A stretch of 64,000 nt of DNA from Microvenator marinus (GTDB lineage Bacteria; Myxococcota_A; Bradymonadia; Bradymonadales; Bradymonadaceae), in the NCBI RefSeq assembly GCF_007993755.1, contig NZ_CP042467.1, positions 1,650,001 through 1,714,000 of the forward strand, given 5' to 3'. Numbering within the stretch: position 1 is the first letter of the stretch; each line of letters starts with the position of its first letter. This document shows positions 54,174 to 63,756 of the stretch, piece after piece. The position numbers and the translations under genes were made by a program. The notes under the pieces were generated by a model. That model searched no databases, was not told the DNA's origin, and saw only the letters and a program-made list of their open reading frames with translations.

Positions 54174-55844
54174 GTGGCACGCGAAAAGATTTCAGAACTC
54201 GTACAATCTCACTCATTCCTTCCCCAAGTTCCTGCTCGGGAGCAGATACACTGGATGCTGGACCGACCCGATGCCGATGCGTTTATCGAGGCTCAAGACC
54301 CGGTCGTCTTGCTTCGCGTCATGGAGGAGGCAGGCTGGGAAGAAGCCAGTGCACTCGTCCCGTACATTAGCCCGTGGCAACTCCAAGTCTTTCTCGACTT
54401 CGATGTTTGGAGAAAGGACCGTTTCGTCAGCCAAAAGTTGATTCGCTGGTTCGAGACAGCTCTTGAGCTCGCCGACGACCAGAAGTTCAAGCGATTCTGC
54501 CGCGAAACGGATGCGGAGATGCTCGCCCTGCTCTTCCAAGAACACCTCATGGTCGGGCTTTTTGACGAAGATGGCGATCCACCGCCGGAATTCAATGCGT
54601 ACGATTGGTCCAACAGTCCCGACGGAATCTACGCCATCGTGTTCCCGGAAGACGAAGAAATGTCGGTACTCCTGCGCAACATGATCAACCGACTCTACGA
54701 AGTCGACCGCGTCATGGGCTGGACCCTGCTCGAGGCTGCACGTTGGGAGCTCCATTCGAATATGGAAGAAGAAGCTTATCGATGGAGAAACTCCCGACTC
54801 GAAGAGTTCGGGTTTGTCAGTCGCGAAGAAGCCATGGATATCTACCGGCCAATCGACCCCGTGAAGCTGAGGGACAAGGGCTACCAAGATATCGAACACA
54901 AGCGGCTGGACAAGATCGGAAAGACCACGCTCCCTGCGCTTTTCGACCCGAGCCAGACTGGCAACTTCTACATCCTCCAGATACTGGACGCCCTGCCCGA
55001 GGACGAACTCACCCTGCTCTTCAACGAGCTCATCGCGGTACAGAATCGCGCGCTGTTAGCCGATGGTGTGGAGCCGTCGAACGCCGCTATCGCCCGAGAG
55101 ATCACCGAGAGAACACTCGGCTATATGAGCGTGGGCCTTGAGTTTCTGGCACGTGGAGACGACGACGAGGCAGAGGCATGGATCTCCAATCTCGCGATGA
55201 GAGAGATCTTTAGGGTTGGGTTCTCTCTTGTTTCAAGACTTCAACGAACGGCTCGAGAGCTTGAAAAACGGCCAACGCTTACCATCTTGGAAGGCGAGCG
55301 ATTCTCGTTGCTCAACGAAGACGAACGCGCCTTTTTCGAGGGGATTTCTAGACCCCGACCAGTTCTTCAGGACCCGGAGGGATTCAGGAACTTCGAGCGC
55401 CAAGCCGATATCGACTCCGCAGCGGGTCGGCTAGCGCTTATCGCCTTCAAACAGATTTGGACCTTTGGAATCGAGAAGTTCGAGGCGGCGAGCATCGCCG
55501 AACTAGCGACCACCTGCGCAAACCCAGCGACTGAGCTCGGATTCGACCTCCTCTTCCGAACGCGCGTCGCTAACGAGCTTCTCAAACAGCCTTCTTATGC
55601 GCCGCTCGATACAACGAAGCTCGCTGAGCTGGCCCAGCTAGTCAAAGAGCGGTCTCAGAATGACGACTTGTTCCAGTACTTTAAAGAAATGATGGCCGAT
55701 ACCGTTGTGGCTGTCGGTCCGAACGCGGCTCGCCCAATCTCCGCTTGGATCAGCGCGAGCATTGCACGCCTCAATGAGGAGATTGGAAGCGTGGTGAACC
55801 CCGACCCAGCCCTTTTGGGAGAAGTGGTACTGCTCAAGGCTTAA
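54174..55844 (+). CDS. large uncharacterised cytoplasmic protein (DUF6178-like)
   Basis: The 556-residue protein starts at a GTG. It is helical and acidic, with no signal peptide or transmembrane segment; the segment FLPQVPAREQIHWMLDRPDADAFIEAQDPVVLLRVMEEAGWEEASALVPYISPWQLQVFLDFDVW recalls the uncharacterised DUF6178 family of delta-type bacteria (from memory, low certainty). Its last four bases overlap the convergent lysK. Function unknown. Confidence 0.55.
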   Translation: MAREKISELVQSHSFLPQVPAREQIHWMLDRPDADAFIEAQDPVVLLRVMEEAGWEEASALVPYISPWQLQVFLDFDVWRKDRFVSQKLIRWFETALELADDQKFKRFCRETDAEMLALLFQEHLMVGLFDEDGDPPPEFNAYDWSNSPDGIYAIVFPEDEEMSVLLRNMINRLYEVDRVMGWTLLEAARWELHSNMEEEAYRWRNSRLEEFGFVSREEAMDIYRPIDPVKLRDKGYQDIEHKRLDKIGKTTLPALFDPSQTGNFYILQILDALPEDELTLLFNELIAVQNRALLADGVEPSNAAIAREITERTLGYMSVGLEFLARGDDDEAEAWISNLAMREIFRVGFSLVSRLQRTARELEKRPTLTILEGERFSLLNEDERAFFEGISRPRPVLQDPEGFRNFERQADIDSAAGRLALIAFKQIWTFGIEKFEAASIAELATTCANPATELGFDLLFRTRVANELLKQPSYAPLDTTKLAELAQLVKERSQNDDLFQYFKEMMADTVVAVGPNAARPISAWISASIARLNEEIGSVVNPDPALLGEVVLLKA

Positions 55845-57481
55845 GCGGAGACCTTAGCCCACTTTTCGGGGCCGAGCTTTTCTTCGAGCAGTCGAAGGGT
55901 CTCTTCTTTACCGTAGAGGTCAATGAAGGTCCCAAGTCGGGGTCCACGCTCTTGTCCAAGCAGCAGCTTGTACATGGTCGCGAACCAAACCCCGAGCTTC
56001 ATTCCAGCCTCTTTGCCCGCCGAGTAGGTGGCGCTCTGCAACGCCTCCGCACCCTGGATCTCTGGGTTTCTGAGCGCTGCGACCAAAGCCCCGAGCGCCT
56101 CAAGAGCTGCCTCATCCTCGGGGACTTCGTAGACCTTTGTCGGCACGATGAAATCTCGATAGAACTGTAGCGCTCTGTCGATCATATCATCGATCGTCTT
56201 GCGGTCAGAATCTGCCGATGGTGCGTAGCGAAGGATGTAGTCCCATACAATCTCGGAGTCGTCCGTGTTGAGCACGTTTACCAGGTTAAGAAGCATCGAG
56301 TAGCTGACTCCAGCGCTATACTGCACCGACTCGCCGCGCCGAATTGCGGGTTGCTCCAAGAAGAAGATCGGATTGTTGACTCGATCTTCTGACTCCTGCC
56401 CAAACTTCTCTCGGTCGCTCAGATAGTCGTCCACACTCTTTGGAATCATGTCGAAGTAGAGCTTCTTGGCCTTGATCGGGTTTTGATAAATAAACCACGA
56501 AAGACTCTCAAGAGGTCCGTACTTTAGCCACTCATCGATTTCGAGTCCGTTTCCTTTGGACTTAGAGATCTTCTGGCCATTTTCGTCCAAGAACATCTCG
56601 TAGAAGAATCCCGCAGGTGGCTCTCCACCAAGGACTTTGACGATTTCCGAAGAGAGATTCGCGGACTCGATCAAGTCCTTGCCGTACATCTCAAAATCCA
56701 CTCCGAAGACGTACCAACGAAGCGCCCAATCTACCTTCCAGCCTACTTTGACGCGGCCATCAGTCACCGGAATTCGCTCGCGATGACCGCAAGCGGGCAC
56801 TTGAATTCCTTTGAAGTCAAAACCGTTGGAACACGAATACGTCAGTTCACCATCCGCAGGATAAACCTCCTCAACGCGTGTGGTGTAAACCTTTCCGCAG
56901 TTCGTGCACACAGGCATGAAAGGGCTCCACGCAGACTTATCGCCCTCGTCATCGCGCTTTTGGCCAAGGGTCGGGAGAATGATTCCACGCACGTCGTCGT
57001 ACTTCTCGAGAATCCTCAGCAAACCGTGATTAAAGACACCACCGCGATACTGATCCTTCGAAGACTTGAACTCGTAATCAAATCCAAAATGGTCCAGAAA
57101 GCGCCTCAGTTTGGCATTCATATAGCCCGAGAAACTCTCCTCTTCGCCAAAGGGATCAGGAATCTCACAAAGCGGCTTTCCCAAATGCTTCTGAAGCATT
57201 TCCGTATTGGGAATATTGTCCGGAACCGCACGCAGCCCGTCCATATCGTCGGAGAACGCAAAAAGCTGGGCAGACTTGCCGGTCATTTGCTCGTAGGCGT
57301 ACCTCACCCACGTGGTGCGAGCGACTTCCGCGAACGTTCCAATATGTGGCAATCCGCTCGGACCGTACCCTGTCTCGAAGAGCACCGCTTCGCGTTTGCG
57401 CTGACCACTGGCGGTTTCTCGTTCAACTTTATCGATGGCATCTTGGGCCGCTTGATATGGCCACGCCTTGAGATCTGACAT
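55841..57481 (-). CDS. lysK: lysyl-tRNA synthetase, class I
   Basis: The 546-residue protein has the class I signatures GLPHIGTF (HIGH region) and KISKSKGNG (KMSKS). A Cys-rich insert (CTNCGKVYTTRVEEVYPADGELTYSC...CGHRE) can bind zinc. It charges tRNA-Lys. Class I LysRS is common in archaea and found in some bacteria, including alpha- and delta-type groups. It is convergent with the gene at 54174. Confidence 0.93.
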   Translation of the reverse strand: MSDLKAWPYQAAQDAIDKVERETASGQRKREAVLFETGYGPSGLPHIGTFAEVARTTWVRYAYEQMTGKSAQLFAFSDDMDGLRAVPDNIPNTEMLQKHLGKPLCEIPDPFGEEESFSGYMNAKLRRFLDHFGFDYEFKSSKDQYRGGVFNHGLLRILEKYDDVRGIILPTLGQKRDDEGDKSAWSPFMPVCTNCGKVYTTRVEEVYPADGELTYSCSNGFDFKGIQVPACGHRERIPVTDGRVKVGWKVDWALRWYVFGVDFEMYGKDLIESANLSSEIVKVLGGEPPAGFFYEMFLDENGQKISKSKGNGLEIDEWLKYGPLESLSWFIYQNPIKAKKLYFDMIPKSVDDYLSDREKFGQESEDRVNNPIFFLEQPAIRRGESVQYSAGVSYSMLLNLVNVLNTDDSEIVWDYILRYAPSADSDRKTIDDMIDRALQFYRDFIVPTKVYEVPEDEAALEALGALVAALRNPEIQGAEALQSATYSAGKEAGMKLGVWFATMYKLLLGQERGPRLGTFIDLYGKEETLRLLEEKLGPEKWAKVSA

Positions 57482-57502
57482 TCGACTCTCCGATTAAAAC
57501 GC

Positions 57503-57525
57503 AAAAGAAAACCCATTGAAGGGTT
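57503..57525 (-). terminator. weak terminator-like hairpin upstream of the kinase 3' side
   Basis: AACCC (57510-57514) pairs with GGGTT (57521-57525); on the minus strand it is followed by TTTTCTTTT. A short stem, so only a weak terminator for the kinase gene at 57587. Confidence 0.35.
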
Positions 57526-57586
57526 GCGCACTACTTAGGTGATTTCAGGAAGGCTGGCAACCTAGTCCACGGCGCGACGGGGCGCC

Positions 57587-59707
57587 TCAGTCAAAGAGCG
57601 GAATGATCTCAGGCTGCTTCGGCTTGGGTTTGGGCTTTGGCTTCGGTTTGGGCTTAGGCTTCGGCTTAGGTTCCGGCGCCACTGGCTCAGGCTCAGGCTC
57701 GGGCTCCGGTGCCTCGATCTGAGTGAGCTTCAAATTGAAGGTGTGTTCGCCTGCCTCCGTGAACTCAACCTTCTCTGGCTCAAAACCCTCTTTGGTCACC
57801 GCAACCTGAAGGGGGAGCTTATCCACTGAGAACTCGAATCGTGCAGGAGTAGTGCGTGGTTCCTCTCCCTCGATTTCTACTTGAGCGCCTTCCGGCACAG
57901 AGTAGACCCTGAAGTCGATGACCTTTGGTTCTTCCACAGGAGCTTCGATTGGAGCTTCGCTTCCAACCTTCTTTTCCACAGGAGGCGTCACAGCAACCTC
58001 TGGCTTGTCATCACGACCAGAGAGATAGAAGAAGGTTGCGACGATCAGCAAAATACCCACAACCAAGAGGCCCACGACCCCGGCGAGTATCAAAAGCCAC
58101 TTATTGCGCGCTTCCTTTTGTTCGGGAGCGACTTTGCTCGCGTCGTACTCCACAAACTCAGTTCGGTACTCGTTGATTTGGCCAGGGCCCTGTCCAGGGA
58201 CTCCAGGATTCGGAAAACCTTGAGACGGATTGTTCTGAGCGCCTGAAAACGGCATCGGAGCGCCAACACCCTGACCCGGCACCTGAGAAACGTTTTGGGC
58301 ATGGTCCACAGGCTGAAAGCCCTGTGACGGGCTCGGAGCGGGCGCAGACCATGACGGGGTCGGCAAGTTGGCCGATGGGGTAACACTCGGTGTTGGGTTG
58401 GACTCCACAGGCGCGAATTTGGCCGTCGGAGCTGAGCCACTTAGCGATGGGACATCACTGATGTCCACCATCTCTGTCGCGCCCTCCATCGGGTCGGACT
58501 CCTCGTCCAACCCGGTATTGCCAGGAATCTGTACTTTGGGCGCCGACGCAGGCTCTTCGTAGCTCGGAACATCCACAGCACTGAGCATCTGAGTGGCACC
58601 GTCGTCCTCAACCGCGTCCCCACCGAGATTTAGCGGTTGTCCGGCACTCAGAGCCGCTATCGCCTCATCCGCGTCGATTCGCATGGTCGGTGCGTAATCC
58701 TCTTCGTCCTCATCATCATCCTCGACCTCACCGACCAACACGGAACCCGTGGTCATGACTGGCGTCACCTCTCCTTGTGTGGAAGGAAGTGGCGGTTCAG
58801 GCTCCACCGGAGTCCTGGGGTTCGAGCTAGGCAGGACGTAATTCAGACTCGCCAATCCCGAGACGCCCGAGTCCAGCGCTTGAAGCATCTCATCAGCACT
58901 TTGGTAGCGCTCAGAGAGCTCCTTCTTCAGGGCCTTCTCAAGCCACGGCCAAAGCGACGAGGCCTTTAACTCCTCAGGCACCTTCAGCGGCTCAGGCGAG
59001 AGCTGAGCTTGAGCCGCTTCCACCGAATTCTCAAAGTTTAGAAGTGGCTTACCGATGATGGCTTCCGCCATCGTAATCGCGATCGAATAAACGTCACTCG
59101 CTGGTGTCGGATTGTCTCCCCGAAGAAGCTCCGGCGGCATATACCTCGGGCTGCCGAGCGCTACGCCCGCTGCGGTCAAGTCCGTATCTCCCATGACCGT
59201 CTTTGCGATGCCGAAGTCGAGAATCTTCACGAAGTCGCGCTCGCCATAGATATTGCAGAGCATGATATTCGCAGGCTTGAGATCTCGATGAACAATGCCC
59301 TGCGCATGCGCCTCCGCAAGTGCCTTCAGGATACCTGGAGCCATAGCGCGCACGCGGTCCTCGCCCAACGCCCCGTCTTGTCGAATAACCTCGACGAGAT
59401 TCCTACCGTCTAGGTACTCAAGAACGAGGTACATCGACCCATCCGGTGCCTCGCCAAAATCGTACTGTCGGATGGTATGCGGATGGTTCAGATTCCGAGC
59501 CATCATGGCTTCGCGCTTGAAACGCTCCTTCATCTGCTCCTGCATCTTGGGATCGCCGGCAGGATGTAGCATCTTCACTGCTACGTCGCGTTCCATCCCC
59601 AGCTGCACCGCACGAAACACAACGCCAAAGCCCCCACGGCCAATCTCTTCGACCAACCGATAGCGATTCGAAATGACGTCCCCGACTTGGGCCATCCCTT
59701 CAGACAT
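57587..59707 (-). CDS. Ser/Thr protein kinase with TM and PEGA domain
   Basis: The 706-residue protein has a Hanks kinase domain (residues about 15-275; GRGGFGVVFRA, VAVKML, HRDLKPANIM and DFGIAK all intact), a long acidic/Pro linker with short A-T-[QE]-M motifs, a transmembrane segment (WLLILAGVVGLLVVGILLIVATFFYL), and a periplasmic PEGA domain (YSVPEGAQVEIEGEEPRTTPARFEF) ending in a Lys-Pro repeat tail. It likely phosphorylates cytoplasmic targets and senses the envelope. It lies 15 bases downstream of the PEGA-TPR gene. Confidence 0.88.
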   Translation of the reverse strand: MSEGMAQVGDVISNRYRLVEEIGRGGFGVVFRAVQLGMERDVAVKMLHPAGDPKMQEQMKERFKREAMMARNLNHPHTIRQYDFGEAPDGSMYLVLEYLDGRNLVEVIRQDGALGEDRVRAMAPGILKALAEAHAQGIVHRDLKPANIMLCNIYGERDFVKILDFGIAKTVMGDTDLTAAGVALGSPRYMPPELLRGDNPTPASDVYSIAITMAEAIIGKPLLNFENSVEAAQAQLSPEPLKVPEELKASSLWPWLEKALKKELSERYQSADEMLQALDSGVSGLASLNYVLPSSNPRTPVEPEPPLPSTQGEVTPVMTTGSVLVGEVEDDDEDEEDYAPTMRIDADEAIAALSAGQPLNLGGDAVEDDGATQMLSAVDVPSYEEPASAPKVQIPGNTGLDEESDPMEGATEMVDISDVPSLSGSAPTAKFAPVESNPTPSVTPSANLPTPSWSAPAPSPSQGFQPVDHAQNVSQVPGQGVGAPMPFSGAQNNPSQGFPNPGVPGQGPGQINEYRTEFVEYDASKVAPEQKEARNKWLLILAGVVGLLVVGILLIVATFFYLSGRDDKPEVAVTPPVEKKVGSEAPIEAPVEEPKVIDFRVYSVPEGAQVEIEGEEPRTTPARFEFSVDKLPLQVAVTKEGFEPEKVEFTEAGEHTFNLKLTQIEAPEPEPEPEPVAPEPKPKPKPKPKPKPKPKPKQPEIIPLFD

Positions 59708-59722
59708 GGATTTCCTACATTT

Positions 59723-60697
59723 TTAAAACGCGCCGGAAATGCTCAGACCTGCATGATCAGACCCGAAGACCGGCGTAACACTCAAGCTCTCCTCATCTTG
59801 GTCTTGGAGGAGCAGATATGTCAACCAACCACCGCCGCCAGCGATCAGCGCCGCACCACCAATATAGCCCACCAAAGCCATAGTCGCCTGTGAGGATCGC
59901 TGCTCGGTCAGTCGCTGATAGTCCGACGTGCCTGGGGCAAACGCCTCACGCTCCTCGTCTGTTCCCGGAATCAGAACAAGGTCAGAAACCAAGCCGAGCA
60001 CGACAAGCCCTACGCCCACCCCAGCAATACCGCCTGCCACATAGTGATACGTGTAATCAGGACCAGTGCTAGGAATGCGCACTGGCTCTTGCACAACCAC
60101 GGGCTCGGGAACTTCCTCGACTTTTTCCTGCATGGAGGCTGCCACCGTTGCATCGCTCTGCGGTGAAAGTTTTACGGTTCTCTCAAAAGTCTCGTAGCCT
60201 TCTAATGTGAAGACGAACTTCTGCTCACCTTGGCCCAAGAGCACGGTCTCGAAAGGGGTCTTTCCAAGTTCCTTGCCATCGAGCGAAACGCTAGCCCCAG
60301 TAGGAACGGAACTGAACATGACGCGACCTGACGCTTCGTCGTCGAACGCGTCGCACGCAAGCTCGTCAGCCTCTTTATTGGCGGTCTTTACCAGCGAGTC
60401 TTCAGCGTCGTCGGCGCGAGAAAACGCCTTAAAGTACGCAACTGCATTGGCACAATCACCACTGCGCGCGTACGACCGAGCAATGTTGAGCAAGAGACGA
60501 GAATTCGGCTGAATACGATTCGCAGTCAACAAAAGCTCGACCGCCTTATCGTAGTCTTCTGCATCATAAGCCGTCTTGGCTTGCCCAATCGCTTCTTCAA
60601 ACGTCAAATCCTCGGCCCACACGCTGGACGAGCACGCGAAGATGCTCGCGCCTGCAATGATGGCCATTCCCAAACGTGTAATACTTTCTCGACTCAC
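59723..60697 (-). CDS. exported PEGA/TPR-like protein
   Basis: I start at the GTG at 60697 (MSRESITRLGMAIIAGASIFACSSSVWA), which gives a signal peptide; a longer frame to 60754 has no clear ribosome site. TPR-like helices (EAIGQAKTAYDAEDYDKAVELLLTANRIQPNSRLLLNIARSYA) come first, then a PEGA domain (FSSVPTGASVSLDGKELGKTPFE), then two membrane segments. It lies between two PEGA kinases, which suggests that all three share an envelope signalling role. Confidence 0.8.
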   Translation of the reverse strand: MSRESITRLGMAIIAGASIFACSSSVWAEDLTFEEAIGQAKTAYDAEDYDKAVELLLTANRIQPNSRLLLNIARSYARSGDCANAVAYFKAFSRADDAEDSLVKTANKEADELACDAFDDEASGRVMFSSVPTGASVSLDGKELGKTPFETVLLGQGEQKFVFTLEGYETFERTVKLSPQSDATVAASMQEKVEEVPEPVVVQEPVRIPSTGPDYTYHYVAGGIAGVGVGLVVLGLVSDLVLIPGTDEEREAFAPGTSDYQRLTEQRSSQATMALVGYIGGAALIAGGGGWLTYLLLQDQDEESLSVTPVFGSDHAGLSISGAF

Positions 60698-60865
60698 AAC
60701 CACCGCCTTTGGCTCAATTCCTAAATTACTTTCACTTATCCGGTCTTGGTGCAATCTACTAGAGCTTTCGTGGTCGGCGCAAGTTTGCTACCGTCTCACG
60801 AACGTTGATTTTCCAGATACATTAAGAGATAACGCCCGGCGAACCGTGGCACGATAGGAAGCACG

Positions 60866-62566
60866 ATGCAAGGCCTGCCCCAGATTGGCGACATTTTAGA
60901 CGAGACATACCGAATCGAATCTCTTCTCGGACAAGGCGGATTCGGTGCCGTCTACCTCGCGCGCCAGATCTCGATGGATCGACAGGTCGCCATCAAGGTC
61001 CTTGTGGCTCATGCGATGAACGTCGACGAGATGATTGAACGCTTCCGGCGAGAGGTCATGGCAGTCCGGAATCTTCAGCATCCAAACACCATCAGGATTT
61101 ATGATTTCCGCGGGGACCGCGAAGATGGCCTGCTCTACTACGCCATGGAGTTCATCAAAGGGGACACTCTTAAGGACCAGATGAAGGGGCCGCTCCCCCT
61201 CGATCGCACTATCCATATCCTCAGGCAAATCCTGAAAAGTCTTTCGGAAGCACACTCCTATGGCATCGTGCACCGCGATTTGAAGCCTGCCAACATCATG
61301 ATTGCGGACCTTCACGGCGAGCGAGATTTTGTGAAAGTTGTGGACTTCGGGATCGCCAAAATTGTTGGCCAGGCTGAAGAAGATGACGACGCAGACCCGC
61401 TGACATCCGCTGGCGTTTTGGTCGGCACACTGCGGTATATGGCCCCCGAGCAAATCACCGGACAAGGCATCGGTCCCCAAAGTGATATCTACGCGCTGGC
61501 ACTTATCGGTGTGGAAATGCTCACCGGTAAGAGCGTTTTTGAAGGCACGGGTAGATGGGAGGTCCTGCACAAACAAATCAGTGACGACCCCGTCGATATC
61601 CCGCAAGAGGTTATCGATTCGCCGCTCGGTAGGATCTTCGTCAAAGCACTCGAAAAAAAGCTCGACAGACGTTACACCTCTGCCGACGAGATGCTCCAAG
61701 ACCTCAATGAGTTGGTGCAATCTCGTGGGGGCCAGGTCAGCGTCCCAACAGGACTTCAGCCTGTGCAGGTACCCGTAGCAGCGCCGGCACAACCTGCGCC
61801 GAAGCCCGCAGACGATGACGCAACGCAAATGGTGGAAATGGCCGAGTTGCCACAGGCCCCGGCGCCACTTCCAGAGCCTCAAACCAAACCATCGACCCCA
61901 GCCCTAAATCCGGGGCTGAGCACCAAGCTGCCTTCTAACGACGACACCGGCCAGATCGAGATACCGCAAAAGAAATCCCCGATTGCGCTGATTCTAGTTG
62001 CTGTCTTGGTCGTTGCAGGACTTGGTGGTGGAGCCTACTACTTCCTCGGCATGCAAGGCACGACAGCAACGCCCGACGCCAACGCCAGTGCCATGGTTGA
62101 ACCTGAAACACCTACCACTGTCGCGGCCGAACCCGTTGCAGCCGAGCAAGTCGAAGAAAAATGGGTTGAAGTTAAGACACCCGGAGTCGTGGCGACACTC
62201 TTTGACGGAGAGACCCGAATTGACCAAACCCCCTTGCGGGTCAAGGTCGAAGGTAACGAAGCATACGTGCTGAAAGCGGACGGCTACATTGACTCGCCGC
62301 TCACACTTACCAAGGACTCTCCTGCTTCCGTAGATGTCGCGCTCGTTGCCAATCCGGTGCCCCCAGCAGAGCCCGAGGTTGAGCCTCCCGTCGTGGAGAA
62401 GCCCGCCGAACCCGAACCAGACCGCGTTGCATCCAAACCCTCAGAGCCGGCCGCGAAGACGAAGAAGGAACCGGTCAAGACGAAGAAGCAACCTGAGACC
62501 AAGTCCAATGACGACTGGGTCGACATCAAGCCCGCTGAAAAGAAACCCGAAGTTCCGATTTTTTAA
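60866..62566 (+). CDS. Ser/Thr protein kinase with TM and C-terminal beta domain
   Basis: The 566-residue protein has a complete Hanks domain (residues about 15-280; GQGGFGAVYLA, VAIKVL, HRDLKPANIM, DFGIAK) followed by a Pro-rich linker with DDATQMVEM, a transmembrane segment (PIALILVAVLVVAGLGGGAYYFLG) and a PEGA-like beta domain (ATLFDGETRIDQTPLRVKVEGNEAYVLKADGYI) plus a Lys/Pro/Glu tail. It is divergent from the PEGA-TPR gene and resembles the other kinase. Confidence 0.87.
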   Translation: MQGLPQIGDILDETYRIESLLGQGGFGAVYLARQISMDRQVAIKVLVAHAMNVDEMIERFRREVMAVRNLQHPNTIRIYDFRGDREDGLLYYAMEFIKGDTLKDQMKGPLPLDRTIHILRQILKSLSEAHSYGIVHRDLKPANIMIADLHGERDFVKVVDFGIAKIVGQAEEDDDADPLTSAGVLVGTLRYMAPEQITGQGIGPQSDIYALALIGVEMLTGKSVFEGTGRWEVLHKQISDDPVDIPQEVIDSPLGRIFVKALEKKLDRRYTSADEMLQDLNELVQSRGGQVSVPTGLQPVQVPVAAPAQPAPKPADDDATQMVEMAELPQAPAPLPEPQTKPSTPALNPGLSTKLPSNDDTGQIEIPQKKSPIALILVAVLVVAGLGGGAYYFLGMQGTTATPDANASAMVEPETPTTVAAEPVAAEQVEEKWVEVKTPGVVATLFDGETRIDQTPLRVKVEGNEAYVLKADGYIDSPLTLTKDSPASVDVALVANPVPPAEPEVEPPVVEKPAEPEPDRVASKPSEPAAKTKKEPVKTKKQPETKSNDDWVDIKPAEKKPEVPIF

Positions 62567-62601
62567 GTCAAAGATCTACACTTTAAGTATTGAGGTGAAC
62601 C

Positions 62602-63756
62602 ATGAGCACGCCACTCACTGTGCTTAGCGAAGACGAAATCATGTTCCAACAAGCGGTCCGAGATTGGGCACGCAAGGAAGTTGCCCCTAAGGTCCATGCC
62701 ATGGACCAGGCAGGCCAGATCGACAAAAGTATCATTAAGGGCGCGTTCGATTTGGGACTCATGGGAATCGAAGTCCCGGGACAATACGGTGGCTCCGAAA
62801 GCTCCTTCATGATGGCCATCCTCGCCATCGAAGAAATCGCGACCATCGACCCAAGCGTCTCGGTATTTGTCGACGTGCAGAATACTCTCGTCAACAACGC
62901 CATCCATAACTTTGCGTCCGACGCTCTCAAAGAGAAGTACTTCCCAAAACTTTGCTCCGAATGGGTCGGCTCCTACGCCCTGAGTGAGCCCGCGAGCGGA
63001 TCCGACGCGTTCGCCCTTCAAACAAGAGCGGAAGATTGTGGTGATCACTGGAAGCTCAATGGCACCAAGCTATGGATTACGAACGGCGCCGAAGCTAGCT
63101 TCTATATTGTGTTCGCCAACATCGACCCATCCAAAGGGTACCGTGGAATCACCGGTTTCCTGGTCGAGCGTGAGTTCGAAGGGTTCAGCGTTGGTAAGAA
63201 GGAAGACAAACTTGGAATCCGCGCATCTTCGACCACAGAGCTCATCATGGAGAACTGCATCGTTCCCAAAGAGAACGTTCTCGGCGAAGTCGGCAAAGGC
63301 TATAAAGTTGCTATTGAGACCTTGAATGAAGGTCGCATCGGCATCGGAGCCCAAATGATCGGGCTCGCCAAGGGCGCATTTGATGGCGCCATGGCGCATA
63401 TGATGGAGCGCGAACAATTCGGCCAAAAAATCGCTGAATTCCAAGGTCTTCAGTTCCAATATGCAGAAGTCGCGACGCGTATCGAAGCCGCTCGACTCAT
63501 GGTCTACAACGCAGCCAGACTCAAAGACGCCGGCAAGCCGTTCGTCAAAGAAGCCGCAATGGCCAAACTCTATTCGAGCCAAGTCGCAGAATACGCCGCC
63601 TCAAAATGTGTCGAATTCCACGGCGGAGTCGGCTTCACCAAGGAGTTCCTCGCTGAGAAGTTCTACCGTGACGCAAAGATCGGGACGATCTACGAGGGCA
63701 CCTCGAATATGCAGCTTCAAACCATCGCGAAACTGCTTCTTTCGGAACGTTCCTGA
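62602..63756 (+). CDS. acyl-CoA dehydrogenase (short-chain type)
   Basis: The 384-residue protein carries the ACAD signatures YALSEPASGSDAFAL, the flavin-binding WITNGAEA, and YEGTSNMQLQTIAKLL, with the catalytic Glu in YEGTS. It introduces the alpha-beta double bond into an acyl-CoA and passes electrons to ETF. An AGG site precedes the ATG. The stop overlaps the next start (TGATG). Confidence 0.9.
   Translation: MSTPLTVLSEDEIMFQQAVRDWARKEVAPKVHAMDQAGQIDKSIIKGAFDLGLMGIEVPGQYGGSESSFMMAILAIEEIATIDPSVSVFVDVQNTLVNNAIHNFASDALKEKYFPKLCSEWVGSYALSEPASGSDAFALQTRAEDCGDHWKLNGTKLWITNGAEASFYIVFANIDPSKGYRGITGFLVEREFEGFSVGKKEDKLGIRASSTTELIMENCIVPKENVLGEVGKGYKVAIETLNEGRIGIGAQMIGLAKGAFDGAMAHMMEREQFGQKIAEFQGLQFQYAEVATRIEAARLMVYNAARLKDAGKPFVKEAAMAKLYSSQVAEYAASKCVEFHGGVGFTKEFLAEKFYRDAKIGTIYEGTSNMQLQTIAKLLLSERS

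Noticed and set aside
60896-61882. A 328-codon frame antisense to the second kinase
   Set aside because: It is a mirror of the conserved kinase coding frame and encodes no known motif.
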